A stretch of 48,198 bases of DNA, taken from the NCBI GenBank assembly GCA_035516965.1, contig DATIZR010000037.1:1-48198 (forward strand). The letters are read 5' to 3'. The notes beneath the pieces were generated by a model. The model had not been told where the DNA came from and ran no database searches. It worked only from the letters and a program-made list of their open reading frames with translations. The DNA comes from Nitrospirota bacterium (GTDB taxonomy: Bacteria > Nitrospirota > UBA9217). Of this stretch, positions 37,296-45,011 are shown in pieces. The stretch's first letter is position 1. The number at the start of each line of letters is the position of its first letter. Made by a program: the position numbers and the translations under genes.

Positions 37296-37432
37296 CAAAA
37301 GCGCTCACCAAGGTGTAATCAGGGTGTAACCAGCAGGACCGGGATTCGGGCTACCCGGCCGCGCTGCGTGGTGCTATAATACCGTCAAACGCCCGGCGGG
37401 GCAACTGCAAAATACCATGCCGAGAGGCAACA

Positions 37433-37741
37433 ATGATCAAGCACATTGTATTGTGGAAACTGAAACCTGAGGCTGAAGGCGCGACAAAGGATCAGAACGC
37501 GGCATTCATGAAGCGCGAACTCGAGGCGCTGAAGGCAAAGATCCCGCAGATCAAACACATCGAGGTAGGACTGAATCTCATCCCCTCCGACGCGGCCCAC
37601 GACGTTGCGCTGTATTCCGAGTTCGCGACCGAACAGGACCTTGACATCTACCAGAAGCATCCCGACCACCTGAGGATCGCCGCTTTCGTCGCAAAGGTCA
37701 GGGAGAGCCGCGCTGTCGTGGATTACAAATCGGGCGGTTGA
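37433..37741 (+). CDS. Dabb-family (stress-responsive A/B barrel) protein
   Basis: The 102-residue product is a single ferredoxin-like Dabb domain: MIKHIVLWKLKPEAEGATKDQ, IPQIKHIEVGLNL, DVALYSEFATEQDLDIYQKHPDHLRIAAFV and the terminal VVDYKSGG are typical strands and helices. Such proteins dimerise to barrels; biochemical roles are mostly unknown. GAGAGGCAACA precedes the ATG. A TATAAT lies at 37375-37380 without a good -35. It is 13 bp before a rhodanese gene, probably cotranscribed. Confidence 0.9.
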   Translation: MIKHIVLWKLKPEAEGATKDQNAAFMKRELEALKAKIPQIKHIEVGLNLIPSDAAHDVALYSEFATEQDLDIYQKHPDHLRIAAFVAKVRESRAVVDYKSGG

Positions 37742-37754
37742 TCGGGAGGCCGGC

Positions 37755-38084
37755 ATGGACAGGACCATCAGCGCCCAGGAGCTTAAGGAACTGCTCGACA
37801 CGGAGAAGGATCTTGTTCTCCTCGACGTGAGAAGGAAAACAGACCGCGACGCGGACCCGGCCGCACTTCCCGGCGCCCTGTGGCGGGACCCTGATAACGC
37901 GGCCTCCTGGAGCAGCGAGCTGCCTCCCGGCAGGGACGTCGTCATCTACTGCGCCCGCGGAGGTTCGGTGAGCAACAAGGTCCTGGACCAGCTGCTCGAG
38001 AAAAAGATTCCTGCACGATTCATTGAGGGCGGCATCGCCGCCTGGAAAGAATCAGGGGGCAGGACCGTCGAGAAAAAGACTTGA
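37755..38084 (+). CDS. cytoplasmic single-domain rhodanese
   Basis: A 109-residue rhodanese: SAQELKELLDTEKDLVLLDVRRK, the active-site loop starting at Cys66 in VVIYCARGGSVSNKVLDQLL, and IEGGIAAWKESGG. There is no signal peptide, so it is cytoplasmic. It probably carries or transfers sulfane sulfur; the acceptor is unknown. GGGAGG lies six bases before ATG 37755, and the Dabb gene ends 13 bp upstream. Confidence 0.92.
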   Translation: MDRTISAQELKELLDTEKDLVLLDVRRKTDRDADPAALPGALWRDPDNAASWSSELPPGRDVVIYCARGGSVSNKVLDQLLEKKIPARFIEGGIAAWKESGGRTVEKKT

Positions 38085-38171
38085 CCGGCCCCAGCCTCAA
38101 CCGGGCCTCGCACACTCCAGTGCCGCTTCATCACAAGAGAAAGGATTATCGCGGCTTCAGCAAATTCGACC

Positions 38172-38209
38172 TTGATCGTAAAGCATAGGACGCACAGCTT
38201 TACAATCAA
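38172..38209. repeat. 13-bp inverted repeat between convergent genes
   Basis: TTGATCGTAAAGC (38172-38184) is the reverse complement of GCTTTACAATCAA (38197-38209) with one mismatch, separated by 12 bases. Neither strand has a T run after it, so it is not a typical intrinsic terminator, though it may form an RNA hairpin between the rhodanese and substrate-binding-like genes. Confidence 0.6.
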
Positions 38210-38275
38210 TATTGAATCGGTCCTCTTCGCGACCTAGGGCTATAGCCGTTGCGTTTTCCGGAAAATTGTCCTTCA

Positions 38276-39214
38276 TCACAACCTGATTCCCTCCCCATAA
38301 TGGTCCTTTCCCGGATGGATTCTGTCTATCATCCCGCGATCAAAGATCCTGTCCTCTGCGATCTCCGACCTGATGTATCCCAGCCTGCGAAGGACGGGCA
38401 CGAACTTCATCGTTGACGCGATATAAGCTTCCGTCAGCTGCGCGCAGTATCGCGGTGAGATGCCGATCGCATCCAGGACAAGCTCTTGGTCGACGATCCC
38501 AACGAAGTCCGCAATGGCTCGCGCAGCTTCCGAGGGCTGATTCCTGATAAAGGCCGTTGCCTCTTCATGCAGCCCGAGAATTCGCTCCACCACGCCAGGA
38601 TATTTCTCTAGGAAGTTCCTGTCCACTGCGATGCCGTAGCTGGGATTGTCCGGCCAGAGCTTCGACGGCGGGATGAGCACCCTGCCGTCAGCGAACCTCC
38701 TGATTGCCGCGGCCAGCGCCGGCGTGCCGACGGCGGCACTGACCTCATCCTTTACCACGGCCTCCGTCACCAGGTCAGCCCAGGCAAAATTCCTGACCTC
38801 GATCTCGCGCTCCAGGCCCTGCTTTTCGATGCAGTCTTTCAGGATCACGTCATGGATCGAGCCCCTGCCCGGCACGCCGATCACGCGGCCCCGGAACTGG
38901 CTCAGGACCGAACCCAAGTCCCCCTCTTCGGGAAGTCCCCGCCATTGACGCTTTCCGGCCATGGCCGTGCCTTCCATATGACCGCCGGCCACGCACACGA
39001 TGTTGACTCCCTGATCGATGCCGATGATCGCCGGGGGAAGGCCGATGTACGCGAGATCGAGCTCACCCTGCCGGAAGGCCTGCACGATTGCGGGACCGGT
39101 GCCCATGAGCCGCCACTCTATCCGGGCGTCGAGCCGCTTCTCGGTCCCGCCATCGGCCATCAGAAGGATAGCCGTGTGGTAGAACGTGGAAAGATGTCCA
39201 ATCCTGACCTTCAT
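38276..39214 (-). CDS. NMT1/SsuA-type substrate-binding-like protein without signal peptide
   Basis: A 312-residue type II periplasmic-binding-protein fold related to ABC transporter subunits of the NMT1/SsuA group: KVRIGHLSTFYHTAILLMADGG, GPAIVQAFRQGELDLAYIGLPPAIIGIDQG, VCVAGGHMEGTAM and GVPGRGSIHDVILKDCIEKQG. The AGGAGG at 39229-39224 is nine bases before ATG 39214, and that start leaves no signal peptide or lipobox. No permease or ATPase gene is adjacent. It is therefore either cytoplasmic (ligand sensor or enzyme) or not a transporter component; the ligand is unknown. Confidence 0.75.
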   Translation of the reverse strand: MKVRIGHLSTFYHTAILLMADGGTEKRLDARIEWRLMGTGPAIVQAFRQGELDLAYIGLPPAIIGIDQGVNIVCVAGGHMEGTAMAGKRQWRGLPEEGDLGSVLSQFRGRVIGVPGRGSIHDVILKDCIEKQGLEREIEVRNFAWADLVTEAVVKDEVSAAVGTPALAAAIRRFADGRVLIPPSKLWPDNPSYGIAVDRNFLEKYPGVVERILGLHEEATAFIRNQPSEAARAIADFVGIVDQELVLDAIGISPRYCAQLTEAYIASTMKFVPVLRRLGYIRSEIAEDRIFDRGMIDRIHPGKDHYGEGIRL

Positions 39215-39393
39215 TGTCATCCCCCTCCTGCCCCCGAATCCGCGCCTGGTTCCATAATAGTCTGCACTGCCATCGGAGTCAACTCCGAGCATCACCGCCG
39301 GTTTCAAGTTGCAGCTAGAGACAACCGGGCAGAAGAGCCAGATTCATCCTTTCCCTGTTGCCGATAGGGTGCGCGGTGTGATAGTATTCCGGC

Positions 39394-41403
39394 ATGAAGA
39401 TCACCATCGACAGGGAAAGCTCCGAACTGCTCAGAACTCTCGATGTCCTGGGCATGCCCGCCTTCCTCGTCGACCGGCACTGGACCATCCTTTCGTGCAA
39501 TGACGCGGTCCCGGGTTTCTTTGAATGCGAACGGTCAGCCGTCATCGGACAGTCCCTCGACCGGTTCGTGTCCATTGACCAGCTTCCCCTCAATCTTTTA
39601 GTAGTATCTCCCGGGGAGTCTGACCCCGGCGACGGCTCCTCCGCATCGGTGCGCTCATTCTGCTTCCGGAAGAACAGCGGGCCGCTCGCCTGCCGCGTCG
39701 CGATCGTTCCGAAGAGCAATAATCGTCCGGACAGGATGACTGTCATTGTCCGGGACGGGGCGGGTCATCGGGCAGGGCAGATTGACGCTCCCCCCGCGCG
39801 GCAGGACACGGGAACACAGGGCGACCTGATCAACGAGTTGAGCAGCATCATCAATTCGAGCCTCAGCATCGGGACGATCTTCCGCATGGTCGTTTCCGAG
39901 CTCAGGAAAATCATCCACTACAGCAGGGCGAGCCTCCTGCTCTATGATGAAAAGACCGACAACCTGCTGATCTTCGCCCTGGACACGGGCATGAAGACGG
40001 CGATGAAGAAGGGCGTCAGGGCGCCGATCGAGGGAACGAGCGCGGGATGGGTCGTTCGGAACAACAAGCCCTGGATCAGCTACGACCTGGGCGAGACCGC
40101 GTTTCCCCTGGACCGGAAGCTGGCGCGCGAAGGCATCCGCTCGACGATCAGCATTCCCCTGTTCCACGACCGCATGCTCGGCGTGTTCAATTTCGACAGC
40201 GAGCTGCCGTCACAGTACTCCGAGAAGGACCTGGAGATCCTGCTGCCTGTTGCCAAGCACATCGCCGTCGCTCTGGAGAACGCGCTCCTGTTCGAGGAGA
40301 TCTCGAAGGAAAAAAAGGAGTGGGAGAGCACCTTCGACGCGATCACGGACATGGTCTGGATCGAGGACGGCCGCCAGAAGGTGATCCGCGCGAACAAGAC
40401 CCTGCTCACGCGGACGGGCTTTTCTAAGGCCGAGATCACGCAGAAGCTCTGCACGGGACTGCTTGAAAAGATCGGCATCGTAGCGACCGACTGCTGCCTC
40501 TGCAAGGACACCCTTTCCTCGAAGCGTCCGGCCTTCCAGGAGCTGAAAAGCTTCGGTGGCAGCATTTTCCATTTCTGGGCCTATCCGCTGGTCGACGAAG
40601 AGGGCAGGCTCTATGCGATCGTCCACTATCTGAAGGACATGACCGCCCAGAAGCGGCTCGAACAGCAGCTCATCCGTTCCGACAAGCTCGCCTCCCTCGG
40701 CACGCTCGTCGCCGGCATTGCCCACGAGATCAACAATCCGCTCGGCATCATTGCGGGCTATTCCGAGGCGCTCCTCGACCGGTCGCAGGACGCGGCGCTC
40801 ACCGGCCTCAGGGAGTTCGAAGATTTTCCCGATTATCTCAAAACGATCCATAACGAGATCTTCCGCTGCAAGACGATCCTGAAAAGCCTGCTGGAGTTCG
40901 CCCGGCCGTCGGGCGGAACGTACCGCGAGATCGACATCAACGAGCTCATCAAGGAGGTGCTCCTGCTGCTGAAACACCGCACAGCTCGGCTCAAGCACTC
41001 ACTCGAGCTCGACCTGAACCGGGACCTCCCGAAGATCCTTGCCGACGCCGGGAGTCTGAGGCAGCTCCTGATGAACCTTCTGCTGAACGCCATTTACTTT
41101 ACACCCGAGGGCGGCAGCATCTTCATCAGGACCGGCGCGGACGATCCCCGGCAGGACCGCCCCTTCGATACCGGGCCCGGCAGAATAACGCTCTCCGTCA
41201 GCGACACGGGAGACGGCATCCCCCCGGACCTCATCGACAAGATCTTCGACCCCTTCTTCACGACGAAACCCGTGGGCGAGGGCACCGGCCTGGGCCTCAC
41301 CATCTGCCACCGCATCGTGGAAGAGCATGGCGGCACGATCGATGTCAAGAGCGAGCCTGGCAGGGGAACGACGTTCATCATTACGCTGCCGGCGATCGCG
41401 TGA
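39394..41403 (+). CDS. soluble sensor histidine kinase (PAS-GAF-PAS-HisKA-HATPase)
   Basis: The 669-residue kinase has no membrane segment. An N-terminal PAS domain (about 10-110, LDVLGMPAFLVDRHWTILSCND) and a GAF domain (about 145-300, SLSIGTIFRMVVSELRKIIHYS) are followed by a second PAS-like domain with a Cys-rich stretch (VATDCCLCKDTLSSKRP). The kinase core has the phosphoacceptor His444 in VAGIAHEINNPLGIIAGYSE. The ATPase boxes are MNLLLNAIYFTPEGG, SDTGDGIPPDLIDKIFDPFF and GEGTGLGLTICHRIVEEHGG. It most likely phosphorylates the NtrC-type regulator 158 bp downstream. There is no ribosome site; TAGTAT lies just before the ATG. Confidence 0.95.
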   Translation: MKITIDRESSELLRTLDVLGMPAFLVDRHWTILSCNDAVPGFFECERSAVIGQSLDRFVSIDQLPLNLLVVSPGESDPGDGSSASVRSFCFRKNSGPLACRVAIVPKSNNRPDRMTVIVRDGAGHRAGQIDAPPARQDTGTQGDLINELSSIINSSLSIGTIFRMVVSELRKIIHYSRASLLLYDEKTDNLLIFALDTGMKTAMKKGVRAPIEGTSAGWVVRNNKPWISYDLGETAFPLDRKLAREGIRSTISIPLFHDRMLGVFNFDSELPSQYSEKDLEILLPVAKHIAVALENALLFEEISKEKKEWESTFDAITDMVWIEDGRQKVIRANKTLLTRTGFSKAEITQKLCTGLLEKIGIVATDCCLCKDTLSSKRPAFQELKSFGGSIFHFWAYPLVDEEGRLYAIVHYLKDMTAQKRLEQQLIRSDKLASLGTLVAGIAHEINNPLGIIAGYSEALLDRSQDAALTGLREFEDFPDYLKTIHNEIFRCKTILKSLLEFARPSGGTYREIDINELIKEVLLLLKHRTARLKHSLELDLNRDLPKILADAGSLRQLLMNLLLNAIYFTPEGGSIFIRTGADDPRQDRPFDTGPGRITLSVSDTGDGIPPDLIDKIFDPFFTTKPVGEGTGLGLTICHRIVEEHGGTIDVKSEPGRGTTFIITLPAIA

Positions 41404-41561
41404 TACGGGCGGGGGCATCCAGCACCCTGAAAAGGGTAACTACAAGGGTTGCCCCTACGGTCTCTAGAAGACCATGATACTGGTTTAAGGTTTTTACCAA
41501 GGACGGTATGCTGTCAACTCTTTCTCCGCGTCTCCGCGTGAGACTTGTTGAATAAAACGCT

Positions 41562-42902
41562 ATGATCAATATCCTCGTTGTTGACGATGAAGAGCCGTTC
41601 AGACGGCTCCTGAAAAAAGAACTTACCCGCAAGGGGTACAACGTGGAGACCGCGCCCGACGGCGGCGAGGCCCAGCAGCTCCTGCGCGACCAGGTCTTCG
41701 ACGTGATCCTGCTCGACGTGGTGATGCCCGGCGTGGACGGGATCTCGCTCATGAAAAAGCTGAAAGAGGACCCCTCCTCGCCCCCCATCATCGTCCTCAC
41801 CGGCAAGGCGACGGTGGAGACGGCCGTGGAAGCCATGAAGAACGGCGCCTACGACTACCTCACCAAGCCCTACAAGTTCGATGAGCTCGTGATCGTGGTC
41901 GACCGCGCCTGCGAGTACAGCAGGCTCTCCGTCAAGAGCAAACTGCTGGAACAGGAGCTCGTCAGGCAGGAATCGGCGTTCGATTTCATCGGCAGGAGCA
42001 GGCAGCTCCAGGAGGTCCGCGCGCTCATCCAGAAGGTGGCGCCCACGGATTCGCCGGTCTTCATCCAGGGCGAGAGCGGTACCGGCAAGGAGCTGGTCGC
42101 GAACACGGTCTGGCATTCCAGCAAACGCAGGGACTCCCCGTTCATCGCGCTGAACTGCGCGGCCCTGTCCGAGAACCTGATCGAGTCGGAGATCTTCGGC
42201 CACGAGAAGGGCGCCTTCACGAGCGCCTACCAGATGAAGCACGGCCTCGTCGAGGTCGCGGACAAGGGCACCCTGTTCCTGGACGAGATCGGCGAAATGC
42301 CGATCGGGCTCCAGGCGAAGCTCCTCCGTTTCCTCGACTCCGGCGAGTTCCGGCGCGTGGGCGGGAACAAGGCGCTCCATGTAGATGTGCGCGTGATCGC
42401 CGCGACGAACAAGGACCTGCTGGCAGGCATCAAGTCAGGCGCTTTCCGCGAGGACCTGTTCTACCGCCTGAACGTCATCAACATCAAGATCCCGCCGCTG
42501 CGCGAACGGAAAGAGGATATCGACGTCCTGGCCCGCCATTTTTTGGAGAAATTTGCGAAAAAGCTTGCGAAGCCGGTCCGGGAGTTCACCCCGGAAGCGC
42601 TGGAGCTGCTCACCCTGTACCGCTGGCCCGGCAACGTGCGCGAGCTCGAGAACGTGGTGGAGCGCGCCGTGATCGTCTGCGACAACGGCACGATCGGGGC
42701 ACAGGACCTTTCGATCTCCTCCTACTCCCCGGCCGCCGACTTGTCCGTAAGCCCCTCGCTCGAACAGATGGAAAAAGAGTACATCCTCCGGGTGCTGAAG
42801 GAAAGCAACGGCAACCAGTCCAAGGCGAGCCAGCTCCTCGGCATCGACCGGAAGACGCTCTACCTCAAACTCAAGAAATACGGCATCAATGAAAACGGAT
42901 GA
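41562..42902 (+). CDS. NtrC-family sigma54-dependent response regulator
   Basis: The 446-residue activator has a receiver domain with phosphoacceptor Asp52 (VILLDVVMPGVDG). The AAA+ sigma54-interaction domain contains Walker A GESGTGKE (170-177), the loop GAFTSA (217-222), Walker B GTLFLDEIGEMP and the arginine-finger region REDLFYRLNVINIKIPPLRER. A Fis-type HTH closes it (NQSKASQLLGIDRKTLYLKLKKYGI). The sigma54-contacting loop is normally GAFTGA; here Gly is replaced by Ser at 221. It pairs with the upstream histidine kinase. Target promoters are unknown. Confidence 0.95.
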   Translation: MINILVVDDEEPFRRLLKKELTRKGYNVETAPDGGEAQQLLRDQVFDVILLDVVMPGVDGISLMKKLKEDPSSPPIIVLTGKATVETAVEAMKNGAYDYLTKPYKFDELVIVVDRACEYSRLSVKSKLLEQELVRQESAFDFIGRSRQLQEVRALIQKVAPTDSPVFIQGESGTGKELVANTVWHSSKRRDSPFIALNCAALSENLIESEIFGHEKGAFTSAYQMKHGLVEVADKGTLFLDEIGEMPIGLQAKLLRFLDSGEFRRVGGNKALHVDVRVIAATNKDLLAGIKSGAFREDLFYRLNVINIKIPPLRERKEDIDVLARHFLEKFAKKLAKPVREFTPEALELLTLYRWPGNVRELENVVERAVIVCDNGTIGAQDLSISSYSPAADLSVSPSLEQMEKEYILRVLKESNGNQSKASQLLGIDRKTLYLKLKKYGINENG

Positions 42903-42947
42903 TGCCTCTTCGAACCGGCGACCCATCGTTATATATGGAGGAGAATA

Positions 42948-43304
42948 ATGAATAGAACAGCAGTGACGACCTTTGCTTTTCTCATTTTTGGCCTGCAGCT
43001 GATGTCGGTACATCAATCCGCACAGGCATGCCAAGTCGACGAGTTTTACCTTACGAAAGAAGGTCCCCTGGCCGCTTCTACCCCGCAGATCTTGAATGAA
43101 GCTACAAAATATGAAGAAGGCGGAGACAATGATAAACTTGCCGGTCTTCTGGATAAGGGGAGCGTACTGAGGTTGAAAGGGGATATCAAGGTCCAGGTTT
43201 TGGAAAGATCTTTTGAATTCAAGACGCTGAAAATAAAATTCTCAGACCGAACAGACCCTTATTGGGTCAAGGACGGTTCTCTGAAACAAATCATTTGTAA
43301 TTAG
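42948..43304 (+). CDS. small exported protein of unknown function
   Basis: The 118-residue product has a signal peptide (TFAFLIFGLQLMSVHQSAQA-C; the cysteine after QA may be an ordinary residue rather than a lipobox). The mature part is mixed alpha/beta, ending YWVKDGSLKQIICN with a second cysteine that could pair with the first. GGAGGAG lies a few bases before ATG 42948. Codon usage is less GC-rich than in neighbouring genes. I do not recognise the family. The stretch VLRLKGDIKVQVLERSFEF and SDRTDPYWVKDG suggests a small beta-barrel or SH3-like fold, but this is a guess. Confidence 0.7.
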   Translation: MNRTAVTTFAFLIFGLQLMSVHQSAQACQVDEFYLTKEGPLAASTPQILNEATKYEEGGDNDKLAGLLDKGSVLRLKGDIKVQVLERSFEFKTLKIKFSDRTDPYWVKDGSLKQIICN

Positions 43305-43855
43305 GCAATTAACCATCTATTTTGCTGGCCTCAATAATGGAAGAAATAAAATGCACACACATTTCGAATAAAAAAAGATGATACTTTGCCTATCTTTCTG
43401 TATAAAAATTTCACATCATCCGCGGATGCAGTAAATTTTAAGCAAGGCAATATTCTCATTAGAAGAATTGAATACCATCAAAAATGGGAAAAAGAAATCA
43501 TCGGCGAGATATAACTGGGAATCAAGCAGGTTATATTTACAAAACTGGGGGCATGACAATTAACGGCGGACTTACTTATGCAAATCAAGTTTACATTTTA
43601 TCGACTTCAGGATCGAATTCTGACAGATGTAAAGGTTGAATATTCAAGAGGAGGTTTATATTGTCCTGTAGAATGAATCCGGACATTGAATATCCACGCC
43701 GGGCCGCTACGCGTCGTGTCAAATCATCGTTCCGCTTATCTTCTCACAAACTCCCCGCAACGTATTCTCAATCGCCCGATTATCCAGCCCCTCGATAATG
43801 ACCACCAGCCTGCCTTGCTTGCGAATATCTTTTCCCGTTTGCTTCTCGTCCTCAA
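43305..43855. other. AT-rich gene-poor region, with possible remnant
   Basis: These 551 bases are markedly AT-rich up to about 43680. One short open frame (43484-43639, plus, 51 codons, MGKRNHRRDITGNQAGYIYK...) has a reasonable amino-acid content but no ribosome site, so I list it only here. The end (43719-43855) appears to be coding on the minus strand as the lost 3' part of the glycine-zipper gene (see findings). Confidence 0.5.
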
Positions 43856-44422
43856 CTACTGTGCCGGAGGGGGAGGCGGAGGTGGTGCAAGATACGGCGA
43901 TGAGACATCGGGCTGCGACGATTCCATGCCCGTCGGGGGCGGAGGTGGCGGCAGCGTCCTCTGAACGCCGTAATAAGATCGTCTCATTCCCGGGATTATA
44001 TTCCCGTTGGCGTACATGCACTGCACATAGGCAATATCATACCGGCGCTGCGCCTCATATCCATGATACCGGCCCGCGTCGGCGCCAGTGGCCGTGCCGA
44101 TGAGAAGCCCGGTTGCCGCGCCGAACGCCGCACCGGAGCCTGCGTTACCTGAAGCCGCTCCAAGGGTCGCTCCGATGCCTGCTCCCACAGCGGTTCCGAT
44201 CGCGGCCCCTGTGGCCGTGCTTTTATTGACCGCCTCCTGGGGAGACAGCCCGATCTGCTGACGCGCCCATTGCCTGCACATGACGTCCTCCGACTGAAAC
44301 AGATCAAAAGGCTTGCCGTAGGGCGGCATCACCATTACGCTGGGGCCGGCCGGAACGGTGGCGCATCCCGCCACTGCCAGCAGGACGAAAGACATCAGGA
44401 TATTTCGTTTGCCTGTCGTCAC
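43856..44422 (-). CDS. glycine-zipper lipoprotein, probably frameshifted at its 3' end
   Basis: A 188-residue product with a lipoprotein signal (LMSFVLLAVAGC). It then has a Cys-containing segment (DVMCRQWARQQIGLSPQEAV), a glycine-zipper pair (GAAIGTAVGAGIGATLGAASG, GAAFGAATGLLIGTATGADAG) that could insert in or bind a membrane, and a mixed region (RYDIAYVQCMYANGN). It ends in proline runs. The frame ends at TAG 43858-43856, but coding potential continues in the -1 frame to 43719 (see findings). The GTG start at 44422 gives a normal lipoprotein signal and lies after AAGGAGTGAAGGAG; the longer frame does not. It is immediately downstream of the HGGG-YY gene. Confidence 0.75.
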   Translation of the reverse strand: MTTGKRNILMSFVLLAVAGCATVPAGPSVMVMPPYGKPFDLFQSEDVMCRQWARQQIGLSPQEAVNKSTATGAAIGTAVGAGIGATLGAASGNAGSGAAFGAATGLLIGTATGADAGRYHGYEAQRRYDIAYVQCMYANGNIIPGMRRSYYGVQRTLPPPPPPTGMESSQPDVSSPYLAPPPPPPPAQ

Positions 44423-44429
44423 GGCTCCT

Positions 44430-44834
44430 TCACTCCTTGCCCTTAGGCGGATTTGAAGGCGGAACAACCTTCAGCCAGCCGCCGGGACATTGTTTCACGT
44501 AGGGATAATAGGTCTTGGTATCCGGACAGAAATACCAGTAATACGGTTGCTGCTGTACCTGGGGCGCCTCTTGTTCATATGCGGGATATTGCTGCTGCAT
44601 GACAACGGGAGGATCCGAGTAGTAATAATTCGGATAAGGATAATAATATGGATAATAGTACGGATAGGGACCCCACCACGGACCTCCGATCCAGATTCCA
44701 CCGCTTACATGGCCATGGCCTCCTCCATGATAATAGCCTCCCCCGTAGTAGCCCCCTCCATGTGCATACACAGGCAGGACACCTGCAAGCAGGATTAAAG
44801 TGATGGCCACGAAAAGATAAATTATCTTTTTCAT
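44430..44834 (-). CDS. exported His/Gly/Tyr-rich protein with C-terminal YYPYV-CPGGW motif
   Basis: A 134-residue protein with a signal peptide (IYLFVAITLILLAGVLPVYA). A His/Gly/Tyr-rich region (HGGGYYGGGYYHGGGHGH) could bind metal. A Tyr/Pro region follows, and the end YFCPDTKTYYPYVKQCPGGWLKVVP carries two cysteines flanking YYPYV. This ending recurs in many proteobacterial exported proteins of unknown function. AAGGAG precedes ATG 44834 by eight bases. It is seven bases upstream of the glycine-zipper lipoprotein start and likely cotranscribed. Confidence 0.8.
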   Translation of the reverse strand: MKKIIYLFVAITLILLAGVLPVYAHGGGYYGGGYYHGGGHGHVSGGIWIGGPWWGPYPYYYPYYYPYPNYYYSDPPVVMQQQYPAYEQEAPQVQQQPYYWYFCPDTKTYYPYVKQCPGGWLKVVPPSNPPKGKE

Positions 44835-45011
44835 GTTCGATTCTCCTTCGTGATCGCCGGCAGAATAGCTCTCCCTTATATTATAAGACATCGCTGATGA
44901 TAAATGGTTTAAGGGAGCAATACTTTAGGCCGACAAATCAGACTCACACCCGGCACTACTTTGCCCGTTAGCCTTCGTTTTAATTTGAAAGTCTACAGAT
45001 AGCAGGCGACG

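Noticed and set aside
43686-43964. Plus-strand frame with Gly-rich end
   Set aside because: It is antisense to the proline-coding tract of the glycine-zipper gene; the glycine runs are the reverse of proline codons.
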